Source: Streptomyces lateritius
GTDB lineage: Bacteria; Actinomycetota; Actinomycetes; Streptomycetales; Streptomycetaceae
DNA: 64,000 nt
Assembly (NCBI RefSeq): GCF_014649715.1
Contig: NZ_BMTO01000011.1
Coordinates: 55,303 to 119,302, forward strand
Direction: 5' to 3'
Shown here: piece after piece, positions 50,709 to 58,877 of the stretch
How positions within the stretch are numbered: the first letter of the stretch is position 1
Layout of the letters: the number at the start of each line of letters is the position of its first letter
Made by a program: the position numbers and the translations under genes
Notes under the pieces: generated by a model
What the model was told of the DNA's origin: nothing
Database searches by the model: none
Seen by the model: the letters and a program-made list of their open reading frames with translations, nothing else

Positions 50709-52490
50709 ATGGACACCCCTCTCTCCACCATCGCCGTCGTCGGTCTCGGCACCATGGGCGCGGGCATCGCCGACGTCCTCGCCCGGTCCGGCCGTGAGGT
50801 CATCGGCATCGACATCAGCGAGGCCGCCGCCACCCGTGCCGTCGCCGCGCTGGAGGCCTCCACCGCCCGTGCGGTGGCCCGTGAGCGGATCACCGAGGAG
50901 GAGCGGCAGGACGTTCTCGCCCGCTTCCGCACCTTCTCCGACCTCCAGGCGGCCGCGGACGCCGATCTCGTGATCGAGGTCGTGCCCGAGTCGTACGAGG
51001 CCAAGCAGGAGGTCTTCCGGGCCCTGGACGCCGTCGTCCGGCCCGAGGCGATCATCGCCACCGGCACCAACGCGCTCTCCGTCACCCGCCTGGCCGCCGA
51101 CTCGGCCCACCCGGAGCGCGTCCTCGGCCTGCACTTCTTCACCCCGGTCCAGGCGATGAAGCTGGTGGAGATCGTCTCCTCGGTCCTGACCGCGCCGCAG
51201 GCCGTCGCGGCCGTCACCGACCTCGTGCACGACCTCGGCAAGGAGCCCGTCGCCGTCGGCGACCGCCCCGGCTTCGTCGCCGACGGACTGCTCTTCGGCT
51301 ACCTCAACCAGGCCGCCGCCATGTACGAGGCCAAGTACGCCTCCCGCGAGGACATCGACGCCGCCATGCAACTGGGCTGCGGTCTGCCGATGGGCCCGCT
51401 GGCGCTGCTCGACCTGATCGGCATCGACACCGCCCGTACCGTCCTGGAGGCGATGTACAGCGAGTCGCGCGACCGGCTGCACGCCCCCGCCCCCATCCTC
51501 AAGCAGCTCAGCGAGGCGGGTCTCACCGGGCGCAAGTCGGGGCGCGGCTTCTACTCGTACGACGCGCCGGGCTCCGCCACCGTGGTCCGCGACGCGCTCA
51601 CCCCGCTGGAGAGCGCCGGCACCGTCCCGGGCCGGGAGGTCCGCTCGGTCGGTGTCGCCGGCTCGGGAACGATGGCCTCGGGCATCGCCGAGGTCTTCGC
51701 CAAGGCCGGTTACGACGTCGTCCTCGCGGCCCGTTCGCAGGAGAAGGCCGACACCGCCAAGGCCCGGATCGCGAAGTCGCTCACCCGTTCGGTCGACAAG
51801 GGCCGGATGACCGCCGAGGCCCGTGAAGAGACGCTGGCCCGGATCACCCCGGCCGGCGCGCTGGACGCGTTCGCCGAGGTGGACCTGGCCCTGGAGGCCG
51901 TCGCCGAGGACCTGGAGATCAAGCGGCAGCTCTTCGCGACGCTCGACAAGGTCTGCAAGCCGGGCGCGGTGCTCGCCACCACCACCTCCTCGCTGCCGGT
52001 CGTCGCCGTCGCGCGCGCCACCTCGCGCCCACAGGACGTGATCGGCATGCACTTCTTCAACCCGGCCCCGGCGATGAAGCTGGTCGAGATCGTCCGTACG
52101 GTCCTGACCGCCGACGACGTCCACGCCACCGTCCGCGAGGTCACCGGGAAGATCAAGAAGCACCCGGTGGACTGCGGCGACCGGGCCGGTTTCATCGTGA
52201 ACGCGCTGCTCTTCCCGTACCTGAACAACGCGATCAAGATGGTCCAGGAGCACTACGCCACGCTGGACGACATCGACGCCGCCATGAAGCTGGGCGGCGG
52301 CTACCCGATGGGTCCGTTCGAGCTCCTGGACGTCGTCGGCCTCGACGTCTCGCTCGCCATCGAGAAGGTGCTGCACCGCGAGTTCCGCGACCCGGGCCTG
52401 GCTCCGGCGCCGCTCCTGGAGCACCTCGTGGCGGCCGGCTGCCTGGGCCGCAAGACGGGGCGCGGCTTCCGCGAATATGCCCGACGCTGA
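50709..52490 (+). CDS. Tandem (duplicated) 3-hydroxyacyl-CoA dehydrogenase
   Basis: The 593-residue protein is two fused 3-hydroxyacyl-CoA dehydrogenases of about 295 residues. Each has an NAD site (VVGLGTMGAGIAD at 11-23; VGVAGSGTMASGIAE in the second half) and a C-terminal helical domain. The second half keeps the full catalytic set: TTSSL serine, MHFFNP histidine, KLVEIV glutamate and FIVNALL asparagine. The first half has histidine (LHFFTP) and glutamate but Asn121 for Ser and Asp192 for Asn. Oxidation of (S)-3-hydroxybutyryl-CoA or reverse reduction would feed the ethylmalonyl-CoA pathway downstream. Confidence 0.9.
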   Translation: MDTPLSTIAVVGLGTMGAGIADVLARSGREVIGIDISEAAATRAVAALEASTARAVARERITEEERQDVLARFRTFSDLQAAADADLVIEVVPESYEAKQEVFRALDAVVRPEAIIATGTNALSVTRLAADSAHPERVLGLHFFTPVQAMKLVEIVSSVLTAPQAVAAVTDLVHDLGKEPVAVGDRPGFVADGLLFGYLNQAAAMYEAKYASREDIDAAMQLGCGLPMGPLALLDLIGIDTARTVLEAMYSESRDRLHAPAPILKQLSEAGLTGRKSGRGFYSYDAPGSATVVRDALTPLESAGTVPGREVRSVGVAGSGTMASGIAEVFAKAGYDVVLAARSQEKADTAKARIAKSLTRSVDKGRMTAEAREETLARITPAGALDAFAEVDLALEAVAEDLEIKRQLFATLDKVCKPGAVLATTTSSLPVVAVARATSRPQDVIGMHFFNPAPAMKLVEIVRTVLTADDVHATVREVTGKIKKHPVDCGDRAGFIVNALLFPYLNNAIKMVQEHYATLDDIDAAMKLGGGYPMGPFELLDVVGLDVSLAIEKVLHREFRDPGLAPAPLLEHLVAAGCLGRKTGRGFREYARR

Positions 52491-52611
52491 GCCCGCCGCG
52501 GGCTGGGGAGGGTTGCTGAGCCCCGGGAGCGCCTCCGGCATCCCGGGTCAGGCGCCGGGCGACCCTCCCCCACCTGGGCACACTCCCGCACCGATGCAGT
52601 ACGTTCAGGAC

Positions 52612-53508
52612 ATGTCCAAGGCCGCTAAGTCACCCCGTGCCACGTCCGCGTCCGGCTCCGAGACCACGGAGAGCGCGGCCGGCACCCGCGCGGCCGCCCA
52701 GCGTCTGAAGATGCGCCGCGAGCTGGCGGCCGCGGCCATGGAGCTCTTCGCGACCAAGGGGTACGAGGCCACCACCGTCGACGAGATCGCCGCGGCGGCA
52801 GGGGTCGCGCGGCGGACCTTCTTCCGCCACTTCCGCTCCAAGGAAGAGGCGATCTTCCCGGACCACGACGACACTCTGGTCCGGGCGGAGGCGGTACTGA
52901 ATGCCGCGCCGCCGCACGAGCACCCGCTGGACACGGTGTGCCGGGGGATCAAGGAAGTCATGAAGATGTACGCCGGTTCGCCGGCGGTCTCGGTGGAGCG
53001 TTACCGGCTGACCCGCGAGGTGCCGACCCTGCGGGAGCGCGAGATCGCCTCGGTGGCCCGCTACGAGCGGCTGTTCACGCGCTATCTCCTCGGCCACTTC
53101 GACGAGCGCGACCATCACGACGGCAACGACGACCCCCTGCTCGCCGAGGTGGCCGCCTCGGCGGTCGTCACCGCCCACAACCACGTGCTGCGGCGCTGGC
53201 TGCGGGCGGGGGGCCAGGGCGATGTGGAGGCGCAGCTGGACCACGCCTTCGCGATCGTGCGGGAGACGTTCGGCTCGGGCATAGGCGCCCGCCCGGCCTC
53301 GCAGGCAGCGCAGGCGCCGCATTCCGCCCAGGCCGCTCAGCAGGCGTCCGCCCCGTCGGCCACGCCGCAGGGAGACCGGCAGCGGGCCGCCCAGGCCCCT
53401 GCGGCCACCGCCTCGGCCGAGGGGGGCGTACTCGTCGCCGTGGCGCGTACGGACGCGCCGCTGGACGAGGTCATGCGGACCATCCAGCAAGCGCTCAAGA
53501 GCGACTGA
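52612..53508 (+). CDS. TetR-family transcriptional regulator
   Basis: The 298-residue regulator has a TetR DNA-binding domain at about 35-85 (AAMELFATKGYEATTVDEIA, ARRTFFRHFRSKEEAI) and a longer than usual C-terminus. The Ala/Gln-rich linker (about 225-265) and a terminal helix (VARTDAPLDEVMRTIQQALK) are additional to the roughly 200-residue family core. It sits between the dehydrogenase and ccr on the same strand and is the natural candidate for control of the ccr operon. The ATG at 52612 is used; an ATG at 52594 is possible. Confidence 0.88.
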   Translation: MSKAAKSPRATSASGSETTESAAGTRAAAQRLKMRRELAAAAMELFATKGYEATTVDEIAAAAGVARRTFFRHFRSKEEAIFPDHDDTLVRAEAVLNAAPPHEHPLDTVCRGIKEVMKMYAGSPAVSVERYRLTREVPTLREREIASVARYERLFTRYLLGHFDERDHHDGNDDPLLAEVAASAVVTAHNHVLRRWLRAGGQGDVEAQLDHAFAIVRETFGSGIGARPASQAAQAPHSAQAAQQASAPSATPQGDRQRAAQAPAATASAEGGVLVAVARTDAPLDEVMRTIQQALKSD

Positions 53509-53529
53509 CCAGCACTCTTTCACGAGGAG

Positions 53530-53551
53530 AGCCGCCCCGAGGGGGGCGGCT
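53530..53551 (+). terminator. Rho-independent-type terminator after the TetR gene
   Basis: The arms AGCCGCCCC (53530-53538) and GGGGCGGCT (53543-53551) enclose GAGG and are followed by TTTCGTCGTTTTCG. It lies 22 bases beyond the TetR stop, so the ccr operon must start from its own promoter. Confidence 0.8.
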
Positions 53552-53651
53552 TTCGTCGTTTTCGTACAGGCTTCTCCCCTACTTTCGATCGATCATCGCT
53601 CATGTGTGACCGACGGATTGCATCTGAGTGAAATTGTTGGCACGCAGTGCC

Positions 53652-53680
53652 TTGTCACGTGACACGCCGTGCCATACGTT
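53652..53680 (+). promoter_or_regulatory. ccr operon promoter with operator-like palindrome
   Basis: TTGTCA (53652-53657) and TACGTT (53675-53680) are spaced by exactly 17 bases, a good vegetative-sigma promoter. TGTCACGTGACA (53653-53664) is a perfect 12-base palindrome covering the -35, placed where a repressor such as the upstream TetR protein would act. The transcript would have a leader of about 280 bases to the GTG at 53968; I found no riboswitch or uORF in it. Confidence 0.6.
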
Positions 53681-53967
53681 GATGGTGTCCGGGCGGCCGG
53701 CGCGCAGAGGTCTCCTCGTGCGCCGGCTGTCCCCACAAGCGATCGTGATTGTGCGCCCGGACGCCTGCGTCACAGGCAAACTTCAGCGCACAGCTTTGCT
53801 TCCTCAGCGCCTTTGTCACGAGCAAAGGCGGAGCGCAGCGGAGCCGGCGCGGCCGACAGCACCACCCGCCGAACCGACGGCACACCTCCACAGCACCACA
53901 CCACCCCGTCCCCGCGGGGGGCTCCCTCATCGCCCCCCTCAGACACCGCACCGCCGGAGGCAATCCC

Positions 53968-55305
53968 GTGAAGGAAATCCTGGACGCGATCCAGTCGTCG
54001 GAGTCCACCTCCGCAGACTTCGCCAACATCAAGCTCCCCGAGTCGTACCGCGCGGTGACCGTGCACAAGGACGAGACCGAGATGTTCGACGGTCTCCCCA
54101 GCCGCGAGAAGGACCCGCGCAAGTCGCTCCACCTCGACGACGTGCCGCTCCCCGAGCTCGGCCCGGGCGAGGCCCTGGTCGCCGTCATGGCCAGCTCCGT
54201 GAACTACAACTCGGTCTGGACCTCGATCTTCGAGCCCGTGTCGACCTTCGGCTTCCTGGAGCGCTACGGCCGGCTCAGCGACCTCAGCAAGCGTCACGAC
54301 CTGCCCTACCACATCATCGGCTCCGACCTCGCGGGCGTCGTCCTGCGCACCGGCCCCGGCGTGAACTCGTGGAAGCCCGGCGACGAGGTCGTGGCGCACT
54401 GCCTCTCGGTCGAGCTGGAGTCCTCGGACGGTCACAACGACACGATGCTCGACCCCGAGCAGCGCATCTGGGGCTTCGAGACCAACTTCGGCGGCCTCGC
54501 CGAGATCGCGCTCGTGAAGTCCAACCAGCTGATGCCGAAGCCGGACCACCTCAGCTGGGAGGAGGCGGCCTCGCCCGGCCTGGTCAACTCCACCGCGTAC
54601 CGCCAGCTGGTCTCCCGCAACGGCGCCGGCATGAAGCAGGGCGACAACGTCCTGATCTGGGGCGCGAGCGGCGGACTCGGCTCGTACGCCACCCAGTTCG
54701 CGCTGGCCGGCGGCGCCAACCCGATCTGCGTCGTCTCCAGCGACCAGAAGGCGGACATCTGCCGCTCGATGGGCGCCGAGGCGATCATCGACCGCAACGC
54801 CGAGGGCTACAAGTTCTGGAAGGACGAGCACACCCAGGACCCGAAGGAGTGGAAGCGCTTCGGCAAGCGCATCCGCGAGCTCACCGGCGGCGAGGACATC
54901 GACATCGTCTTCGAGCACCCCGGCCGTGAGACCTTCGGCGCGAGCGTGTACGTCACCCGCAAGGGCGGCACGATCACCACCTGCGCCTCGACCTCGGGCT
55001 ACATGCACGAGTACGACAACCGCTACCTGTGGATGTCGCTGAAGCGGATCATCGGCTCGCACTTCGCCAACTACCGCGAGGCGTGGGAGGCCAACCGCCT
55101 GATCGCCAAGGGCAAGATCCACCCGACCCTCTCCAAGGTCTACTCCCTGGAGGACACCGGGCAGGCCGCCTACGACGTCCACCGCAACCTCCACCAGGGC
55201 AAGGTCGGCGTCCTCGCGCTCGCGCCCCAGGAGGGTCTGGGCGTGCGCGACGAGGAAATGCGCGCGAAGCACATCGACGCCATCAACCGCTTCCGGAACA
55301 TCTGA
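53968..55305 (+). CDS. ccr: Crotonyl-CoA carboxylase/reductase
   Basis: The 445-residue medium-chain dehydrogenase/reductase has the GroES-like domain (PLPELGPGEALVAVMASSVN, YHIIGSDLAGVVLRTG), the NADPH motif LIWGASGGLGSYATQFALAG and the features of Ccr, including CVVSSDQKADICRSMGAEAI and FEHPGRETFGASVYVTRKGG. The enzyme reductively carboxylates crotonyl-CoA to (2S)-ethylmalonyl-CoA, the committing step of the ethylmalonyl-CoA pathway and a source of polyketide extender units. The GTG at 53968 follows GGAGG. It heads the operon; the next gene begins 10 bases after its stop. Confidence 0.96.
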   Translation: MKEILDAIQSSESTSADFANIKLPESYRAVTVHKDETEMFDGLPSREKDPRKSLHLDDVPLPELGPGEALVAVMASSVNYNSVWTSIFEPVSTFGFLERYGRLSDLSKRHDLPYHIIGSDLAGVVLRTGPGVNSWKPGDEVVAHCLSVELESSDGHNDTMLDPEQRIWGFETNFGGLAEIALVKSNQLMPKPDHLSWEEAASPGLVNSTAYRQLVSRNGAGMKQGDNVLIWGASGGLGSYATQFALAGGANPICVVSSDQKADICRSMGAEAIIDRNAEGYKFWKDEHTQDPKEWKRFGKRIRELTGGEDIDIVFEHPGRETFGASVYVTRKGGTITTCASTSGYMHEYDNRYLWMSLKRIIGSHFANYREAWEANRLIAKGKIHPTLSKVYSLEDTGQAAYDVHRNLHQGKVGVLALAPQEGLGVRDEEMRAKHIDAINRFRNI

Positions 55306-55314
55306 GGCCCAGAC

Positions 55315-57330
55315 ATGACCGAGCGCCAGAAGAAGGACCGTCCGTGGCTCATGCGGACGTACGCCGGTCACTCGACCGCCGAGGCGTCCAACGAGCTGTA
55401 CCGGCGCAACCTCGCCAAGGGGCAGACCGGCCTCTCGGTCGCGTTCGACCTGCCGACGCAGACCGGCTACGACCCCGACCACATCCTCGCCCGCGGCGAG
55501 GTCGGCCGGGTCGGGGTCCCGGTCTCGCACCTCGGTGACATGCGCCGGCTGTTCCAGGACATCCCCCTGGAACAGATGAACACCTCGATGACCATCAACG
55601 CCACGGCGATGTGGCTCCTGGCGCTCTACCAGGTGGTCGCGGAGGAGCAGGGTGCGGACGTCACCAGGCTCCAGGGCACCACGCAGAACGACATCGTGAA
55701 GGAGTACCTGTCGCGCGGGACGCACGTCTTCCCGCCCGGCCCGTCGCTGCGGCTGACGACGGACATGATCACCTACACGGTGAACCACATCCCGAAGTGG
55801 AACCCGATCAACATCTGCAGCTACCACCTGCAGGAGGCGGGGGCCACTCCGGTCCAGGAGATCTCGTACGCGATGTCCACCGCGATCGCGGTGCTCGACG
55901 CGGTCCGCGACTCCGGCCAGGTCCCGGCGGACCGTTTCGGCGAGGTCGTCGCACGGATCTCCTTCTTCGTGAACGCGGGCGTCCGCTTCATCGAGGAGAT
56001 GTGCAAGATGCGTGCCTTCGGCCGCATCTGGGACAAGGTCACCCGCGAGCGGTACGGCATCGAGGACGCCAAGCAGCGCCGCTTCCGCTACGGCGTCCAG
56101 GTCAACTCGCTCGGTCTGACCGAGGCGCAGCCGGAGAACAACGTCCAGCGGATCGTGCTCGAGATGCTGGCCGTGACGCTCTCCAAGGACGCACGCGCGC
56201 GTGCCGTGCAGCTGCCCGCGTGGAACGAGGCGCTCGGGCTGCCCCGTCCCTGGGACCAGCAGTGGTCGCTCCGTATCCAGCAGGTCCTGGCTCACGAGTC
56301 GGACCTGCTGGAGTACGAGGACATCTTCGCCGGCTCGCACGTCATCGAGGCCAAGGTCGACTCGCTCGTCGAGGAGTGCCTGGCCGAGATCGACCGGATC
56401 CAGGAGATGGGCGGCGCGATGGCCGCCGTCGAGTCCGGCTACCTCAAGTCGCAGCTCGTCTCCTCGCACGCCGAGCGGCGCGCCCGGATCGAGGCCGGCG
56501 ACGAGAAGATCGTCGGCGTCAACATCTACGAGACGACCGAGGAGAACCCGCTCACCGCGGACCTCGACACGGCGATCATGACGGTCGACCCGGCCAACGA
56601 GGCCAAGGTCGTCGCCAAGCTCCACGAGTGGCGCGACAACCGTGACGAGACCCGCGCCCAGGAGGCGCTGGCCGCGCTGAAGGCGACGGCGGCCGGGGAC
56701 GGCAACCTCTTCGCCGCCACCCTGGAGTGCGCGCGGGCCGGTGTCACCACCGGCGAGTGGTCCTGGGCGCTGCGGGACGTCTTCGGCGAGTTCCGCGCCC
56801 CGACCGGCGTCTCCTCGGCCCCGGTCGCCGTGACCGCCGAGGAGGGCACGCCGCTCGCTCTCGTACGGGAGAAGGTGACGCGGACCGCAGACGAGCTCGG
56901 CTCCGGGCGGCTGCGGCTCCTGGTGGGCAAGCCCGGCCTGGACGGGCACTCCAACGGGGCCGAGCAGATCGCGGTACGCGCGCGTGACGCCGGGTTCGAG
57001 GTGGTCTACCAGGGGATCCGGCTGACGCCCGAGCAGATCGTCAACGCGGCCCTCGCGGAGGACGTGCACTGCGTGGGTCTGTCGATCCTCTCCGGCTCGC
57101 ACGCCGAGCTGGTCCCGGACGTCCTCGACCGTCTCCGGGAGGCGGGCGCGGAGGACATTCCGGTCATCGTCGGCGGGATCATCCCGAACGCCGACGCCGC
57201 AGATCTGAAGCGTGCGGGTGTCGCCGCCGTCTTCACACCGAAGGACTTCGGTATCACCGAGATCATCGGCCGTATCGTCGACGAGATCCGGAAAGCGAAC
57301 AAGCTCGACCCTCTGGAGGTCCCCGCATGA
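55315..57330 (+). CDS. meaA: Ethylmalonyl-CoA mutase (MeaA/Ecm)
   Basis: The 671-residue adenosylcobalamin-dependent mutase has the large CoA-binding TIM barrel (GLSVAFDLPTQTGYDPDH, MNTSMTINATAMWLLALY, NICSYHLQEAGATPVQE) and a C-terminal B12 domain with the base-off motif KPGLDGHSNGAEQIA, SILSGSH and GGIIPNAD. Single-chain length and sequence match MeaA-type ethylmalonyl-CoA mutase, which makes methylsuccinyl-CoA, rather than the two-subunit methylmalonyl-CoA mutase. Its stop overlaps the next gene by four bases (ATGA). Confidence 0.94.
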   Translation: MTERQKKDRPWLMRTYAGHSTAEASNELYRRNLAKGQTGLSVAFDLPTQTGYDPDHILARGEVGRVGVPVSHLGDMRRLFQDIPLEQMNTSMTINATAMWLLALYQVVAEEQGADVTRLQGTTQNDIVKEYLSRGTHVFPPGPSLRLTTDMITYTVNHIPKWNPINICSYHLQEAGATPVQEISYAMSTAIAVLDAVRDSGQVPADRFGEVVARISFFVNAGVRFIEEMCKMRAFGRIWDKVTRERYGIEDAKQRRFRYGVQVNSLGLTEAQPENNVQRIVLEMLAVTLSKDARARAVQLPAWNEALGLPRPWDQQWSLRIQQVLAHESDLLEYEDIFAGSHVIEAKVDSLVEECLAEIDRIQEMGGAMAAVESGYLKSQLVSSHAERRARIEAGDEKIVGVNIYETTEENPLTADLDTAIMTVDPANEAKVVAKLHEWRDNRDETRAQEALAALKATAAGDGNLFAATLECARAGVTTGEWSWALRDVFGEFRAPTGVSSAPVAVTAEEGTPLALVREKVTRTADELGSGRLRLLVGKPGLDGHSNGAEQIAVRARDAGFEVVYQGIRLTPEQIVNAALAEDVHCVGLSILSGSHAELVPDVLDRLREAGAEDIPVIVGGIIPNADAADLKRAGVAAVFTPKDFGITEIIGRIVDEIRKANKLDPLEVPA

Positions 57331-58346
57331 CCGCCCACCCGTCTCCCACCACCCCCCTTGCCGGAAGCGGCTCCGCCGCTGCCTCTTCCTCGGTGAACCG
57401 TCTCCGCCCGCGTCGCTCGTGCCTGGCCGTGCCCGGCTCGAACCCGCGCTTCCTGGAGAAGGCCCAGGGTCTCGCCGCCGACCAGGTCTTCCTGGACCTG
57501 GAGGACGCCTGCGCGCCGCTCGCCAAGCCCGAGGCGCGCCACACCATCGTGAAGTTCCTCAACGAGGGCGACTGGACCGGCAAGACGCGGGTCGTGCGGG
57601 TCAACGACTGGACGACCCACTGGACGTACCGTGACGTCGTCACCGTCGTCGAGGGCGCCGGCCAGAACCTCGACTGCATCATGCTGCCGAAGGTCCAGGA
57701 CGCCCAGCAGATCGTGGCGCTCGACCTCCTGCTGACGCAGATCGAGAAGACGATGGGCTTCGAGGTCGGCAAGATCGGCATCGAGGCGCAGATCGAGAAC
57801 GCGCAGGGCCTCAACAACGTCAACGCGATCGCCACGGCCTCCCCGCGGGTCGAGACGATCATCTTCGGCCCGGCCGACTTCATGGCCTCCATCAACATGA
57901 AGTCCCTGGTCGTCGGCGAGCAGCCGCCCGGCTACGACGCCGACGCCTACCACTACATCCTGATGAGGATCCTGATGGCCGCCCGCGCCAACAACCTCCA
58001 GGCGATCGACGGCCCCTACCTCCAGATCCGCAACCCCGAGGGCTACAAGGCGGTCGCGCGGCGCGCCGCCGCCCTGGGCTTCGACGGCAAGTGGGTGCTC
58101 CACCCTGACCAGGTCGCCGCCGCGAACGAGATCTTCTCGCCCTCGCAGGAGGACTTCGACCACGCCGAGCTGATCCTGGACGCGTACGACTACTACACGT
58201 CCGAGGCCGGTGGCAAGAAGGGCTCGGCGATGCTGGGCGACGAGATGATCGACGAGGCCAGCCGCAAGATGGCCCTGGTCATCTCCGGCAAGGGCCGCGC
58301 CGCCGGTATGCAGCGCACCAGCAAGTTCGAGATCCCGGAGGCGTAG
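57327..58346 (+). CDS. HpcH/HpaI (CitE-like) CoA-ester lyase
   Basis: The 339-residue protein has the CitE/Mcl pattern: SCLAVPGSNPRFLEKAQGL, VFLDLEDACAPLAKPEAR with the Mg-binding acids, VVRVNDW, IMLPKVQ, IEAQIENAQGL and FDGKWVLHPDQV. It corresponds to the L-malyl-CoA/beta-methylmalyl-CoA lyase step that yields glyoxylate plus propionyl-CoA or acetyl-CoA. The N-terminal 24 residues are Ser/Thr/Ala-rich and probably disordered. It is translationally coupled to meaA and followed four bases later by the MaoC gene. Confidence 0.93.
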   Translation: MTAHPSPTTPLAGSGSAAASSSVNRLRPRRSCLAVPGSNPRFLEKAQGLAADQVFLDLEDACAPLAKPEARHTIVKFLNEGDWTGKTRVVRVNDWTTHWTYRDVVTVVEGAGQNLDCIMLPKVQDAQQIVALDLLLTQIEKTMGFEVGKIGIEAQIENAQGLNNVNAIATASPRVETIIFGPADFMASINMKSLVVGEQPPGYDADAYHYILMRILMAARANNLQAIDGPYLQIRNPEGYKAVARRAAALGFDGKWVLHPDQVAAANEIFSPSQEDFDHAELILDAYDYYTSEAGGKKGSAMLGDEMIDEASRKMALVISGKGRAAGMQRTSKFEIPEA

Positions 58347-58350
58347 GACC

Positions 58351-58875
58351 ATGCAGTTCGGCCGTACCTACGAAGAGTTCGAAGTCGGTGCCGTCTACAA
58401 GCACTGGCCCGGAAAGACGGTCACCGAGTACGACGACCACCTCTTCTGCCTGCTGACGATGAACCACCATCCGCTGCACATGGACGTGAACTACGCGGAG
58501 AACACGACGGACTTCGGGAAGAACGTCGTCGTCGGCAACTACATCTACTCGCTCCTGCTCGGCATGTCCGTCCCGGACGTCTCGGGCAAGGCGATCGCCA
58601 ACCTGGAGATCGAGTCACTGCGCCACGTCGCGCCGACCTTCCACGGCGACACCATCTACGGCGAGACCACGGTCCTCGACAAGACTCCGTCGAAGTCGAA
58701 GAACGACCGCGGCATCGTCTACGTCGAGACCAAGGGCTACAAGCAGGACGGCACCCTCGTGTGCGTCTTCCGCCGCAAGGTGATGGTCCCCACCGAGACG
58801 TACATCAAGGAGCGCGGCGGCGAGCAGCCCGGCCGCCCCGAGCTGATCGAGCCCTCCAAGAAGTCGGAGAAGTAG
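58351..58875 (+). CDS. MaoC-family hydratase (mesaconyl-CoA hydratase)
   Basis: The 174-residue protein is a single hot-dog MaoC domain starting FGRTYEEFEVGAVYKHWPGK, with the hydratase region FCLLTMNHHPLHMDVNYAEN supplying the catalytic His and the strands LEIESLRHVAPTFHGDTI and GIVYVETKGYKQDG. By position in the cluster it should hydrate mesaconyl-CoA to beta-methylmalyl-CoA. It ends in a Lys/Glu-rich tail. Only two bases separate its stop from the acyl-CoA dehydrogenase ATG. Confidence 0.9.
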   Translation: MQFGRTYEEFEVGAVYKHWPGKTVTEYDDHLFCLLTMNHHPLHMDVNYAENTTDFGKNVVVGNYIYSLLLGMSVPDVSGKAIANLEIESLRHVAPTFHGDTIYGETTVLDKTPSKSKNDRGIVYVETKGYKQDGTLVCVFRRKVMVPTETYIKERGGEQPGRPELIEPSKKSEK

Positions 58876-58877
58876 TC

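Noticed and set aside
52500..52580. Terminator hairpin after the 3-hydroxyacyl-CoA dehydrogenase gene
   Set aside because: Arms of about 10 bases exist but the loop is longer than 50 bases, so a functional terminator is not convincing.
53681..53967. Riboswitch (cobalamin) in the leader of the ccr-meaA operon
   Set aside because: I could not find a B12-box-like conserved segment or the expected stem order; the leader looks unstructured apart from the promoter palindrome.
53770..57102. 1110-codon minus-strand frame opposite ccr and meaA
   Set aside because: Antisense shadow of strongly conserved genes with no family features.
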